DNA of 64,000 nucleotides from Jackrogersella multiformis (Eukaryota > Ascomycota > Sordariomycetes > Xylariales > Hypoxylaceae), in NCBI GenBank assembly GCA_902806575.1, contig CADCXD010000013.1, positions 124,001 to 188,000 on the forward strand. Reading direction: 5' to 3'. Positions 24,848 through 36,181 of this stretch are shown here, piece by piece. The notes under the pieces were generated by a model that was not told the DNA's origin, did no database searches, and was given only the letters and a program-made list of their open reading frames with translations. The position numbers and the translations under genes were made by a program. The number at the start of each line of letters is the position of its first letter. Position 1 is the stretch's first letter.

Positions 24848-25487
24848 TCTGAACGAAAAGAATAACTGTAGGTATCTAAGTGAGGCCTACAGTGTGTCTA
24901 TACTCCTAAGATCATATAAAAGAAAAGATCGAAGACGAGATGTAAGGAGAGAAGAGGTAGCATCACCTATGAGCCCAGAATGAACCTCGAGTGGATGAGA
25001 TAAGCTATTTATATCCTAGGTAGAGACAGGCAAGATCAACTCAATGAGTGGAACTCCCGAGAGGATACTTAATAGAGGCTGGGCAAGACCGGATGAAGCC
25101 TAAACTTGCTTACTCTGTTGAACATGTGAAGAAGTGAAGATGCTAAGGTTATTTATTAGGTACTAAAAAATGGCCGATACCTACCTCTAGGTACATATAT
25201 GTATCCACAAACCGGTAGGTACTAGGTACTTGGGTACCTTTGCAGGTACGATGCGGGGCATTAAATGGGTAGGTACCATTTTATAGTTCGTAGAAGCTTT
25301 GATTTAAGACTATACCTATATAGGCTAGGCAGTTAAGTATACTACCGTACCTAGGTAGAGCCAATTAAAGCTCGACATTTCTAAACCTTTAAGCTTTCAA
25401 TTATTCATTTATTCGTATCTTCACCAATCTTCACAACATATACCTATCAGGTATGCGCGACACTTCTTTTTAAGACTCTCTTGCAAA
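24848..25487. other. divergent promoter region
   Basis: This region separates the histidine phosphatase gene (-) from the CTNNBL1-like gene (+). It contains several TACCTAGGTA-type palindromes and TAGGTACC fragments (25170-25360) and pyrimidine-rich sequence before the plus-strand start. No gene is recognised. Confidence 0.5.
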
Positions 25488-27404
25488 ATGACGAGCATAG
25501 ACGAACTCTTCAAGGTCAGTTTTTACATCAATTGGTTATTCCACTTACAACTGACCGTAACTTGTAGGCGTCTGGTGTTGGTAACAAGCGCAAACTAGAA
25601 CCTCTTCGAGATCCCGGTATGCCTTATCCTTCTTATTTCCTTCTAGCTCTAAGTTTTATCAATTAACACGCGTCAAACCATAGATCGAGTCTACAAATCC
25701 GCCCGCCTAACATCGAACGGGCATAGTAGCCGGCACGCACGCGTCGAAGATGTGACCGCAGATATGAACGATGTCGATATTGAAGCAGGACCTGCGCCCC
25801 CAACAGAAGATGATGAGAATGGGGACTACGGTCCGGATCTCCCACCCGATGATGACGATGAAGAAGGTCGATTCTTCGGGGGCGGAATTACAGCACAAGA
25901 GAACGATGCGTTAGATTATGTCGACGACCCAGATCCCAACGCGAACGCAGTGCCGGACAAGTTCGACAGCGCGTGGCTGCGTCGGACCGTGTTGAACTTC
26001 GAGAAGCGCATAAATAAGAACGCTGAGCTACGCGCCAAGTTCGAGAATGAGCCACAAAAGTTTATTTCGAGCGAGGCTGACCTTGATACCGACATCAAGG
26101 CCTTGTCAATACTATCTGAACACCCGGAACTCTACCCGGAGTTCGCCAAGTTGGGAAGCGTCGCCAGTTTGGTGGGCCTGTTGGCACATGACAATACTGA
26201 TATTGCCATTGATGCTGTGGAAATTATCAACGAGTTGACGGACGAGGACATTGAGGCTGATGACGACCAGTGGAACGCGCTCATCGATGCCCTTTTAGAG
26301 GCCGATCTTCTAGGGCTTCTGGTTTCGAACTTCGAGCGATTAGACGAGGAGCAAGAGGTCGACCGGAGCGGTATCTACTATGCCCTGAGTGTAGTGGAGA
26401 ATCTGTGCAGCGGACGGACGGCCACGGCAGAACAGGTCACGGGGAACGATAAGCTACTGAAGTGGCTGTTACGGCGGATACAGCTTAAGGAAAAGGCTGT
26501 CAGTCAGAATAAGCAGTATGCCGCTGAGGTCCTCGCAATATTAGTGCAGACGTCATCGAAGAACAGGAGGAAACTGGCCAGTCTAGACGCCGTGGACATC
26601 ATGCTACAGCTCGCAGCATCTTATCGAAAACGCGACCCTGAAAAGGGGGGTGAGGAGGAAGAGTACATGGAGAACCTGTTTGAGGCATTGGCTTGCCTTG
26701 CAGACGAACCCGAAGGCAAAACCAAATTCGTGGAGGCCGAGGGTGTCGAGCTGTGCCTGATCATGCTGAAGGAGGGAAAGATGAGCAAGGGCGCTGCGCT
26801 CCGGCTCATCGACCACGCTGTAGGAGGCTCCGGCGTGGCAGGGACCGAAGTGTGCCAGCGGGTAGTGGAAGCTGGCGGGCTCAAGAACATATTCACGCTG
26901 TTCATGAAGAAAAACAACGATAGCCAGACCACGGAGCATCTAATTGGCATATTCGGGTCCATGCTACGGCTACTACCCGCCGACTCGGCAGAGCGAATCC
27001 GGACGCTGGCAAAGTTCGTCGAGAAGGATTACGAGAAGACGACGAAGCTGGTAAGGCTAAGAAGGGAATATGCGACGCGCCTGAGCTCCGTGGACGAGGC
27101 GATTCGAGCAGAGCAGAGGGATATGGATGCGGATGAAAAGGGGGAGATGGCCGACGAATGGTTCTCGAGGCGCCTCGACGCAGGCCTCTTCTGCCTGCAG
27201 ACGTTGGATGTGGTGCTGGCTTGGTTAGTAGCAGAGGACGACGGCGCGAGGAAGACGATACAAAAGCTACTCGCAGACCGAGATGAGACGCTTAGTGTCA
27301 TCAAGGACACGATACAAGAGCAGATTGAAGGGATCGACGCCGAGGATGCAGAGGGCAAGGATACTAAAGAGATGCTCACGACACTAGTGGAATTCCTGCA
27401 ATAG
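25488..27404 (+). CDS. beta-catenin-like protein 1 homologue (armadillo-like spliceosome-associated protein)
   Basis: This is a homologue of human CTNNBL1, a nuclear ARM-repeat protein associated with the Prp19/CDC5L spliceosomal complex. Three exons (25488-25514, 25568-25616, 25684-27404) join in frame to 598 residues, slightly longer than the human protein. The N-terminus MTSIDELFKASGVGNKRKLE is the short conserved start with a basic patch. It is followed by an acidic segment (about residues 50-95) and then a long all-helical ARM-like body with LSILSEHPELYPEFAKLGSV, NIDVALLEADLLGLLV-type repeats and YALSVVENLCSGR. The two 5' introns are small (53 and 67 bp). Function follows from family knowledge; nothing in the sequence looks disrupted. 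Confidence 0.92.
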
Positions 27405-27714
27405 GATAGACGTGACGACATGCAACTTTGATAGGGATCATGAATAATGCTATACCGCCGGCTTTTCAGCGCGACATTCCTCGAATCTCTCTTTTATGAA
27501 CAGACAAGCCTTTTGTAGATAGTGAACCGACCCCGTATCCGAGTCTTTCCCTCCTAACACTTGTAATATTGAATTGCGCATACTACAACCAGAGCCTCCC
27601 AGCAGACACCATCGTGATAAAGTATCGTGATAAAGAGTGCTAGCCTATCCACTAAATTGTATTCCCCGGAAGCGATCTCTGTTCCCCGTCTAGATGAGGC
27701 TAGACTGGACTGAT
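27405..27714. other. short convergent intergenic region
   Basis: Only 310 bp separate the stop codons of the CTNNBL1-like gene (+) and the V-ATPase G gene (-). It probably contains both terminators. A short direct repeat, CGTGATAAAG(T), occurs twice near 27612-27635. Confidence 0.5.
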
Positions 27715-28407
27715 TTACGCCTTCTCAGGCGGGACGGGCTTCACCTCAAACACGGCATTTAGCATGTCCTCGACAACCTTGGACTGGCTCTTCGTGCCGG
27801 CGGCGTGGATCTCCGTAATTTTGACGTCGGCCTCTTTGTTGGCCTCGTCTTCGGCTTGCTTGTTACCTTGGGTGTGCTATATCGATCGAACGCATATAAG
27901 TCAGCATGAATACGAACATCCGTCGTGTCCCAAGTTGGGGGGGTGGTGAATAGGATATATACCTCTGACTCGAACTTCTTGAACTCTTCATCTTTGGACT
28001 TGCGGTAGGCTTCTATCTCCTTCTTGGCCTCGTCACGCGCCTCTCGTACTCTCTTGGTTCGAACTATGGGTTGATAAGTCAGTGTCGGTTCCTAATTTGT
28101 TCGGCTGCTGGTTCGCGAGTTGGTTGGGTTGGGTTGAGATGATGTTTTCGGCATGAAACTAACATTCTCGGGCTTTTTGGACTATTTTGGAAGCTTCTCT
28201 CTCGGCCTATTATCAGCTACTTGTTAGCTACCTCTATCGCATATCCACCGTTACATTGGTTATAAATCGCGGTGGAATAGACGACTGCGTACATCGAGTA
28301 GGGTCTGGATGCCTGCCGAGTTTTGGGCCGACTATATTGGCGAGAAGGGATCGTTAGCTTGCTGTGTTATCTTGTCTTCTAGGAGTGGTGATTATTATTC
28401 ATACCAT
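27715..28407 (-). CDS. VMA10: vacuolar H+-ATPase subunit G
   Basis: This is a peripheral-stalk subunit of the V1 sector of the vacuolar proton pump. Five exons (28407-28405, 28331-28293, 28206-28164, 28063-27963, 27876-27715) join in frame to 115 residues, the expected length. The protein reads MSAQNSAGIQTLLDAEREASKIV, then a coiled coil of Glu/Lys/Arg-rich heptads (REARDEAKKEIEAYRKSKDEEF), and ends SKVVEDMLNAVFEVKP. Exon 1 contributes only the ATG: the donor GTATGA starts immediately after it and the acceptor TATAG precedes TCG. No other in-frame ATG could start the conserved N-terminus, so this decides the start. Four introns in a 348-nt coding sequence is dense. The gene is divergent from PET117. 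Confidence 0.93.
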
Positions 28408-29098
28408 CCTGGTATATTGTCGAGGTCTGATGTACGTATAAAGTCGGCTCAGACGAAAAGGAAAAAGTTGAGACGTTTGTTGGATTCGTAACTTCTGTAT
28501 GGAGTCGCAACAAAGAGTAAATGTGATAGGTTGAGAAGTTGAGAGGTTGTAAGAGATAAGTTCCAAATCGTAGCTATCAGGATCGATCAATCAATGAACT
28601 TAGAACTCAGAACTTAGAACCACTGACGAAGGTCACAGGCCAGGCAGGGGTTTCTAGGTAAGGTTAGCAAATGGGCAAATGGGCAAATGGACAAATGGGG
28701 AGGCTGTAGACTGTAACACAAACCAAACCAAGCTCCACTATCCAGCTGGGCAGCTGGGCTGCTAGGCAAGTACATACAGTGCCGCTAGGAGCTCCCGGAT
28801 GAGGGAAAAACAGCAATGCCGCCCGGTCTAGGTATTGTACCTACCTCTCAATTGATCGTTATCGATAGTGGGACGGTGGGCATGTCCCTCAACGTCATTT
28901 GGAGAAGCTTCAATGTTTCAATTTTATTGCTATATACCTGGTTCCAAGGCTCCAATTTAAAGCTGTAAAATAAGAAAAACTTCAATTCGATAGCGGTGTT
29001 TTCATACGCACCAGGTACATATTAAGAAAAGATGGCAGTGTGCTTATAATAACCCCAATTTTGAGTCGCCTCGGTTACTACTACTCTCATAAGGCATC
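28408..29098. other. divergent promoter region of VMA10 and PET117
   Basis: This 690-bp region holds the 8-bp tandem repeat at 28667-28698, a CAGCTGGGCAGCTGGG doublet near 28743, and AT-rich sequence before PET117. No gene is seen. Confidence 0.5.
28667..28698. repeat. 8-bp tandem repeat, four copies
   Basis: GCAAATGG is repeated four times head to tail, the last copy starting with A. It lies 260 bp upstream of the VMA10 start. It may be a neutral microsatellite. Confidence 0.85.
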
Positions 29099-29415
29099 AT
29101 GTCGCGCGCCTCAAAACTCACCTTAGCCGGCACTTCGCTCTTCGCCGTCGGTACGGTAATCATAGTGCATTTTCAGCAGCAAATGGAGAAAGATGTACGG
29201 TAATTCTCTAGAAACTCTATCTCGAATACATACTCATTGAGTACATTTAGGCCATGCATCAAGGTGTTGTACGAGATATGGAACAGCAGCGGATCAAGAA
29301 GGAACGCCAGCTCGACTTCGAAATACAGGCGGCCTTGGAGGAGGAATATAAGAAGGGCCAGTCCGTCACAAGCAATACGGCAGAAACACAAACAAAACAA
29401 TTACCGAACCGGTAG
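29099..29415 (+). CDS. PET117: cytochrome c oxidase assembly protein PET117, mitochondrial
   Basis: This is a small inner-membrane protein needed for assembly of mitochondrial complex IV. Two exons (29099-29194, 29251-29415) join in frame to 86 residues. MSRASK opens the protein, one hydrophobic segment follows (LTLAGTSLFAVGTVIIVHF), and then the diagnostic family stretch MHQGVVRDMEQQRIKKERQ, which leads to an acidic/basic helix (DFEIQAALEEEYKKGQ). The C-terminal tail (TSNTAETQTKQLPNR) is divergent and polar, as is usual. The intron (29195-29250) splits the gene right after the membrane helix. Exons this short are easily missed by annotation pipelines. Confidence 0.92.
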
Positions 29416-30426
29416 GCACACGCGATGTTAGTCACACTCGGTTGATATCTATATAATATATACCTAGGCTAGGTAGGTATTTATATATACTCCGCCGGGT
29501 AGAGTTGGAGATACCGGATCCCTCGATTCGAGTCCCGACACATATCCCTGGATCGATGGATATATCATATCTTGATGAATGGTGTATTTCCTTTCTAGGT
29601 GCGTGACGACGTAAATACTGGACTCGAATACGGAGAAGAGAGTAGCTATGTTGAATATTATGACTCCAACTCTCGGGAATCCTCAACAGCGATCTTATGA
29701 GAGGGTTAGGAGGCAAACGATCTGTCAAGCGGCTCGACAGATATCTAATGATAATATACCTTAAATCGAACTTCGATGAAGTTATTACTCGGATATGTTC
29801 TACCGATTGATCGGGAGCATTATGTGCTAGTGTTACATGAGAATGCTTACCTACCGAAGTGATGAAGGGTTTCTAGGTACTCGGGTATATTCAGCGTGTC
29901 TAATTTGACCTTGGTTCGCCTAGCTTTGCCTCGCCTCGTGATTGGGTTACATCTACGACAAGATTGAACCAGATACTATATACCTTAGGTACCTAGCCTA
30001 GAATTGATGTGATGGTTACCTAGGTAGGAGGTACCTATCACGTTGCTGTTTCTTCAAGGTTTAAATTTAACTTCAATCTTACCTATAACCAGGTTTTACT
30101 TAGGTAAACCATGCATTACATAAGCCATCCCCACAACATTAATAGCAGTCACGGTACGGTTCAATGAACTTTATATATTGGAATTAATATCTTCATGTTC
30201 ATACCCTAAATTCATCTGCTACATATATGTAGATACACAATACATACCTAACTAGTCGTTAATAATAAATACACCATACCTCGGACATCGCAACGCCGTT
30301 GAAAAAAGATATAGGTACACTGAGACTCGGAATATATAAGATGTATCATCTTATTCCCCACTCTTGACTTCATGTCGTTTCATCCTAGACTAACGTACCA
30401 TAAGTTGTCCACTCTGCCACTCCGAC
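29416..30426. other. intergenic region between convergent genes
   Basis: This lies between the 3' ends of PET117 and the MFS transporter. It is AT-rich with several TACCTAGG-type palindromes (near 29460, 29989 and 30017). Short frames only, no gene recognised. Confidence 0.5.
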
Positions 30427-32665
30427 TTAGACCTTGGTATGTATGTTCGAGATGGCGATTTGGTCCTGGTATTTATTCATTACATCGCCCTCGACGTGCT
30501 CGGCGAATACGTCCACGTCGGTCGATGCGAACTTCCTCGCGCTGATCTTCTGCTCAAATAGGAGATCCAACTCCGCAAATGTACGTCCAGCTGGCTCAGG
30601 GATACGGAAGTAGGTATAGATGAAACAGAGGAAGCATGAACCCGCCTATGGAAATTCGGCATCAGTAGGGAAAGACAAGAGTTGATATACACGACGGATC
30701 ACTTACCCAAAAGAATCCAGCATAATTACCCCAGTCCCATGCCGAAGGATTCAGCATGTACGGCGTCAAAACACCGCAAATGATGCCGACGATGTTGCTA
30801 CAGTCTGTAAGCCACGAGTCCTCACTATTTATACTAAGAGTTTCTTACTAGAGGATGCGCCCGAGCACCACAGTCTTGATCTGAAGACGTCTCGTCGAAA
30901 TTTCCGCGACAAGGGAGTAGCAGACCGTGCCGACGGTCAACTGGTAGCATAAGGCCCACACAAGCATGATACTACCCGTTGCCAGCGAAGCGGCATCTCT
31001 ATCCGAGGCCAAACCGAGGAACCCGAGTATCATGAGCATAGCGCAGAGAGCAGCAAGGCCGTATAAATATAAGGTCCTTTGGACGGCATTAGCATCTTCG
31101 ACTACTAGGATGTCTCTCATAACTCACCTTCGTCCAATCCCTAAGGTAATGAGCGTCCAGGCTCCAAATACGCCGACACAGTTGATGGCATACTGCCCCA
31201 TGGCAAACGAATATGCCTTGTCGTCGGAGAGACCAGCTTGTTGCAGGAAGTATGTTGAATAGTTGGAAAATGAATTACCGCTCAGGTTCTGGATCGCCCA
31301 ACACATGCACACAATCTATCTCGATTAGCATCGCAAAAAAAGGGTACAACTGCGGGGCGCCCTGGACTTACTTCCGTGCGACGCCTGTCAACCCCTCTAA
31401 AGCAATCGAGGTAACTAGATCCCTTGGTGATCTAGGTGAGAGGGTTAGCAGCAAGTAAGAGAATTCAAAGGGGGCTGGTATAACCTTCTGCTCCAACGCT
31501 GAAGTATGCACCATCATAGCCACTGTCTCGTTAGCATCAAAGTCTGTCTCCCGATCCAAGCTAGTCAAGCGAAGAAGGGAACGTTTGGCGTCTTCGAGCT
31601 TCCCCCTTCTTACGAGCCACCAAGGAGACTCAGGTGCGAAGAAGATCCCGATAATCAGAGGTACCGGCCACATCCACTGGAGTGCATAGGGCTGCCCAGG
31701 ATTGTCAGCGCTCTCCGCCACTGAGAAGGGGCCCAGGAGATCTTACAATTCGATATGCCCATTCATCGGTACGCCAAAGGCTGCCCATAATTACACCGAT
31801 ACCAATCATCTGGCCAACACCCCAGCAGAAGTTGATGTAAGACGTTAGGTAGCTACGCAGAGCTACAGGGCAGACTTCGGAGGCATAGGTGATAGTCAGG
31901 GTCTGGAAGACGCCCCATGGGATACCACACAGTATCTCAGCGACCTGGAGGTGTACGACGGTCTGCGCCGTGAAGAAGATGGTGGTGAAGCCCGTTACGA
32001 GCACGAGACACGCGATGACCGTGTATCTGTATCCGAACCGCTCGGACACCCAGCCGTTTAGCAACAAGCCAATGATTTCACCCTACAAGACTTCGTGTTA
32101 AAACAATTATAACCAACTGTGTATGAAGTTAGGTAGAGGCTGCATTGTATTACCACAACCAACGCCGTGACATCTCAAGGGCAAACGCAAGGTAAATTGG
32201 TCCATTGGTGTCCAATGATTTGCTCGGATACAAGGTTAAAAAAGGGGGGGAAGAATTTAACCTTCGAATATAAACATAGGCGAACACGATTTAGCTTACC
32301 ACTACTGCACCGTTACTCAGCCCGGCCTGCCACGCCGCTGGGACCTGATAAGAGACCGTGCCGTCTGGGCTAGTTATCGCGACTCCGTACTTCTGGTTGA
32401 ACTGCGGAAAGGCGTAGAAGTTATTGACCAGGGAGATGTCGTAGCCCTCCATGACAATGCATGTCGAGATAAGGACACTCCACGCGATGGCCTTGGGATA
32501 AAGTTTGATGCCTTGCCATAAGGTCATCCTTTGCTCCTTCTCGGTCGCGAGCCTCGCGTCCCGGATGATGTCTTTCATGGTTCCGTGTTCTTTCAGCGAC
32601 ACGGCTGGTACTGAGGCCGTATCGACGACATCGTCATCGATTTTTTTCTCCGTTGCTGAGGCCAT
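30427..32665 (-). CDS. MFS sugar transporter (maltose/alpha-glucoside permease-like)
   Basis: This is a proton-coupled plasma-membrane sugar permease. Eight exons (32665-32300, 32082-31747, 31691-31485, 31431-31372, 31315-31128, 31076-30849, 30797-30707, 30645-30427) join in frame to 564 residues, normal for the 12-helix family. TM1 region MEGYDISLVNNFYAFPQF, the loop GWVSERFGYRY (G-x3-D/E-R-x-G-R-like), PESPWWLVRRGK after TM6, NLSGNSFSNYSTYFLQQAG, and the C-terminal RIPEPAGRTFAELDLLFE are all standard sugar-transporter signatures. The YDISLVNNFY form is typical of alpha-glucoside permeases rather than classical inositol transporters. The gene is divergent from a Zn2Cys6 regulator with 688 bp between, and sits near myo-inositol oxygenase, so its true substrate is open. 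Confidence 0.93.
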
Positions 32666-33353
32666 GGCTGTGGCTGTAAGCTATCGGGCGCCGTTATAAC
32701 GGTTCGATGAATCGGTTAAATTATATCTAAATTACAAGAACAACATGTGAGAGTCTACCAGGGCGCCGTGTTGTCTTTCATTCGAGGAGGACTTATCGCC
32801 TCTTTTATCTTCAAAAATCAACAGAGGATTATTCTAGCCTTAGTCTAGAAACTAGCCGCTAGAAAGACCGAGGCAGCTTGCTATACTCCGTAAGCGGTTT
32901 AGCTTCGTAGGAATTTTCCCTTCAGAACGTCCCCAGCTGTGGGGAGAGAGTTGCGGGGAAGAACCACTTGGAACTTGCTTGGAACTTGGGAATCCTAGAA
33001 TCCTCATCTAAGATCCTTGACTAGACCATTAAGGTCAACAGAAAGGTGAGCTAACGATCAAAACTACGAGATATCCGGTAGTATCCATTGGCCACACTGA
33101 TTCGACGTAATGGTCAGCTCCATTACGCATCAACATTATTTGCGGGGAGATAATTACACGAGGACGACCCCGTGGAGGTTGTTATCCGAGAGAATGGCCA
33201 ATTAGACCTGAGGCTCGGTATCCCGTGAACCGGTTTACGCTATTTTAGAGCATCCCCATCGCCAGGTTCTCCAGGTCGGCGGTTTTGACCATATTTATTA
33301 GATCATCCTCTCGAAGTTGGGGTTCTTTCAATTTTCTGGGTGATATTGAGCGA
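32666..33353. promoter_or_regulatory. divergent promoter of the sugar transporter and Zn2Cys6 regulator
   Basis: This 688-bp region contains three CGG/CCG dyads: CCGTTATAACGG at 32691-32702, the near-dyad CTCGGTATCCCG at 33214-33225, and AACCGGTT at 33228-33235. Fungal zinc-cluster proteins bind CGG triplets in inverted, everted or direct orientation, so autoregulation plus control of the transporter is plausible. No binding is shown. Confidence 0.45.
32691..32702. promoter_or_regulatory. 12-bp perfect palindrome CCGTTATAACGG
   Basis: Everted CCG/CGG triplets with a six-base spacer form a perfect palindrome, 26 bp upstream of the transporter start codon, so probably inside its 5' UTR. This matches the general architecture of zinc-cluster binding sites, but the position close to the ATG argues for caution. 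Confidence 0.35.
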
Positions 33354-35695
33354 ATGCCAGAATCGACGACGTTGCGAATGCCCTCACCAGAGCAGACCGA
33401 ATTGCTTGCTACACCGTGGTACGTTTTATCTTGTATTTTTTATTGCTAGCAAAGGCCTTCCTGCTCGGTTCTGGGCGAACATAACACCTACCCTAATCCT
33501 CATATTCAGATACTAGAATAAGCAGATCAATTGCTGACATCGACTTCTTCGCAAATAGCGTTACATGTCGTGAACATCACTTAAAATGTGAGTTACATCA
33601 AGCAACTCGTATTTCTTGGTGACAATAGAATTGATCGGTGTGAACGAATACCTAGGCGATCGTGAAGTTCCCAGATGTGGTCGCTGCGTCCGCGCGGGCC
33701 GCGATTGCAGACTAGGCTTCAAATTCAAACCCAGCAAAGGTTCGACATCAACAGTTTTCATCATTTAGAGTTGAATCTAACAAATACCATATAGATACGT
33801 TTAAGAGAGACCAGAGATGGCTCAGACCGCCAAGACGATGTAAATTCAACCTCTAAAGGACAATTTCATGGAACTCGATAATTGACTTTACTAGTGATCT
33901 ATGTCGATGAAACCCGCTGTATAGCCACAGGAAGTCCTAGAGAGGACACATCCCAATATGAATTACAAATCGATGAGACTGACACAAGGGAACCGGAATC
34001 AACCTCCTTGAGTACTAAGTTTCCGGTGATAGCCAGCTCAAGAGCGAACAAGGAGGCTAGGAATCAACCAGGAGAAGTTGGTCCAGTCCGGGACCAACCA
34101 AGACCCGATGTCATATTCTCAAATGAGAGTTCACCCGTAACTGAGCTTCATTCTTACAGAGGATACTCGGGAGCAAGATCTACTAGCTCATATGATGAGC
34201 AGTCTCTCCAGGCAGAGAATGACGTGCGTATACCTCCTCTCAAGAGGATATTAACACCGAACTTTCCTACGGCCTCGACATTACCACTCAAGAACAGGAC
34301 AGAGGCCTTACTATTTCGACACTACATCCAAAAGTTAGCGATCTGTGTAAGCGAAATGATACGGATGGTGATGCCCCCCAAAGAGACAAAGCTCTAACTT
34401 AAACAGTTGGACTTATGCGATCCACATCGGCATTTTGAACTTGTTGTCCCGGACCGTGCTGCCTCATGCCATACGCTTCTGAATGCGATATTTGCGATAG
34501 CCGCGAGGCATCTAAGCCATACGACGGGTTTCGACCCGCTTGCTTCGAATAGGTATCATGACGAGTGCCTGAAATATCTCATCCCCATGTTGAACCATGC
34601 CTCAACGGTGTCGGACGAGAACCTCTTTGCAGCAACTATCATCCTACGCATGCTTGAAGAGATGGATGGTGAGAGAAGATGTACCCAAGAGAACGATTCA
34701 TGAATTGCTAGCTAATGATTGATAAGTTCCAACAACCGGCCAGGATAATTATAGTCACCTGCTCGGCATTCATGCGTTTGTCAACGTTGGCGACCACTTG
34801 ATGGTGTCCGGTAGTTTGAGCGCTGCATCGTTCTGGGTAGGACTACGACAAGAGATTTATATCGCGGTGATTACGCAGCAGCCCGTCAAAGTTTCCTTGG
34901 ACCACTTCGTGGTGGACCGATCGTTCGAGCTAGCTGACGATTACACGTGGTCAAACCGGGCCATTGTTCTTATTGCTGACGTCCTGAACTTCTGCTTCGG
35001 CGAAAATTCCTTTACAGTCGGCCGTTGGAACGCGTTAGACGAAGCGTGCCAAAAGTGGTCTGCCACTCGACCCCCCTCCTTTAACCCGTTCTTCTATCGG
35101 GAGCGTACAGGCTCCACGGCTTTCCCGGAAGTCTGGCACGGTTCGAGCTGCCATGGTACGTTCTCTAACGCTATCTAACATGATCAGTGCAATGTATGGG
35201 CTGACTTATTCTCGCAGTTATCGGAATTCAGCACCATATTCTTGCGCAGCTCTTCTTGACTCAATTTGACCCTACAATACCCAAAGTGGGAACAAACCGA
35301 AGGGCAGCAGTGAAACAAATGACAGTGAGTCTACATCATTGCGAACATACTTCAATCATTCTTATACAGAGACAGCACCGTATTGAGAACCTCGTGAGGG
35401 AACTTTGTGGTATCGGGGTTTGCAATCAGTGGACGCCGCCAGGCATGTTCACAGCTTGTATGGGCATTGCTATGTGTAAGAAGCCTCCTGGTTGATCAGG
35501 AATACACATTTTAAGCTAATACAATACTTAGTTGGCGACCAATTCAGCGAGCAGTCGGATCAGGAAGCTCTACTTGACATTCTAAGAACGACCGAGGCTG
35601 GGCATGCTCGTCCCACTGCGGCAATACAGCAGCAGTTGATGAAGGCATGGGGTTGGGTACCAGAGAATGAGGAAGAAAGTATCCTTGAAATCTAA
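33354..35695 (+). CDS. Zn(II)2Cys6 transcription factor with fungal-specific MHR domain
   Basis: This is a nuclear regulator that likely controls its neighbours. Ten exons (33354-33418, 33559-33587, 33656-33739, 33795-33839, 33895-34346, 34407-34668, 34727-35155, 35218-35324, 35370-35475, 35532-35695) join in frame to 580 residues. The zinc cluster is complete: C22, C25, C32, C39, C42, C49 (C-x2-C-x6-C-x6-C-x2-C-x6-C). It is assembled across two introns, the first splitting the codon of Cys22 and the second splitting that of Cys32. PRRLIYVDETR then follows the cluster. The MHR region has CDPHRHFELVVPDRA, LNAIFAIAARHLS and LLGIHAFVNVGD. The end is AWGWVPENEE. For exon 9 I chose donor GTAAGA at 35476. 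ATG 33354 is favoured; a second in-frame ATG is eight codons on. Confidence 0.9.
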
Positions 35696-35846
35696 TCTGC
35701 GGCTCGTCAAGCAACGATATGGAGCATAGGTGGCTAGAAGGGTCTATGCAAGCAACTGCAAATATCGCCTCAGACTACCTAACTCGACCAGAACCGAGTG
35801 CTAGACTCGGGTGTCATGTTTTAGGTATTCTGTGTGGGGAGTTTAC

Positions 35847-36170
35847 CTACCTACTAGATTCAGGTCTATGATTTATCATATCGAATGATGTTAGGATGAC
35901 GCAGTCTCCTCTCAAGCCGTGTAATTCTGCATGTAGGCGCGAGACAGCAAGCCAATGCATGAGATATACCTCGGATCCCGAGTCGGACAATATTGCCCTT
36001 TTGCAAAAGAAGTGGTAGTCAGTTCCGCAGATCCCACTCCGCACTGACGGCGTACCTGGTTTTCAAGCGGGAGATCGGCGTTTGTACTAGCTGACTGGAT
36101 ATAGCTCAATTCGGCGATTTTCACCTCATTCGACCCAAACTTACATCGAACTACTGTGGGGACCAAAAGT
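35847..36170 (-). pseudogene. possible remnant of a zinc-dependent medium-chain dehydrogenase
   Basis: On the minus strand two overlapping frames together resemble the N-terminus of a medium-chain alcohol/polyol dehydrogenase. One reads GSNEVKIAELSYIQ and then LPLENQVR. A shifted frame continues VRSGICGTDYHFF, the segment with the catalytic zinc Cys in the family consensus. The next conserved segment (G-H-E) is absent and no continuous reading frame exists, so it would be a frameshifted, truncated relic. Resemblance is judged by eye over about 60 residues. A chance match is possible. Confidence 0.35.
35970..35982. promoter_or_regulatory. CTCGG-N3-CCGAG inverted repeat upstream of MIOX
   Basis: CTCGGATCCCGAG is a five-base inverted repeat containing CGG-N3-CCG, 361 bp upstream of the MIOX start. 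It closely resembles CTCGGTATCCCG at 33214-33225 in the promoter of the zinc-cluster gene. It is a candidate binding site for that regulator, by inference only. Confidence 0.3.
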
Positions 36171-36174
36171 ATAG

Positions 36175-36181
36175 TATATAA
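36175..36181 (+). promoter_or_regulatory. possible TATA box of MIOX
   Basis: TATATAA lies 168 bp upstream of the MIOX start codon. A GTGGGG hexamer (5'-SYGGRG, the CreA consensus) lies 19 bp before it, which would fit glucose repression. Sequence match only. Confidence 0.4.
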
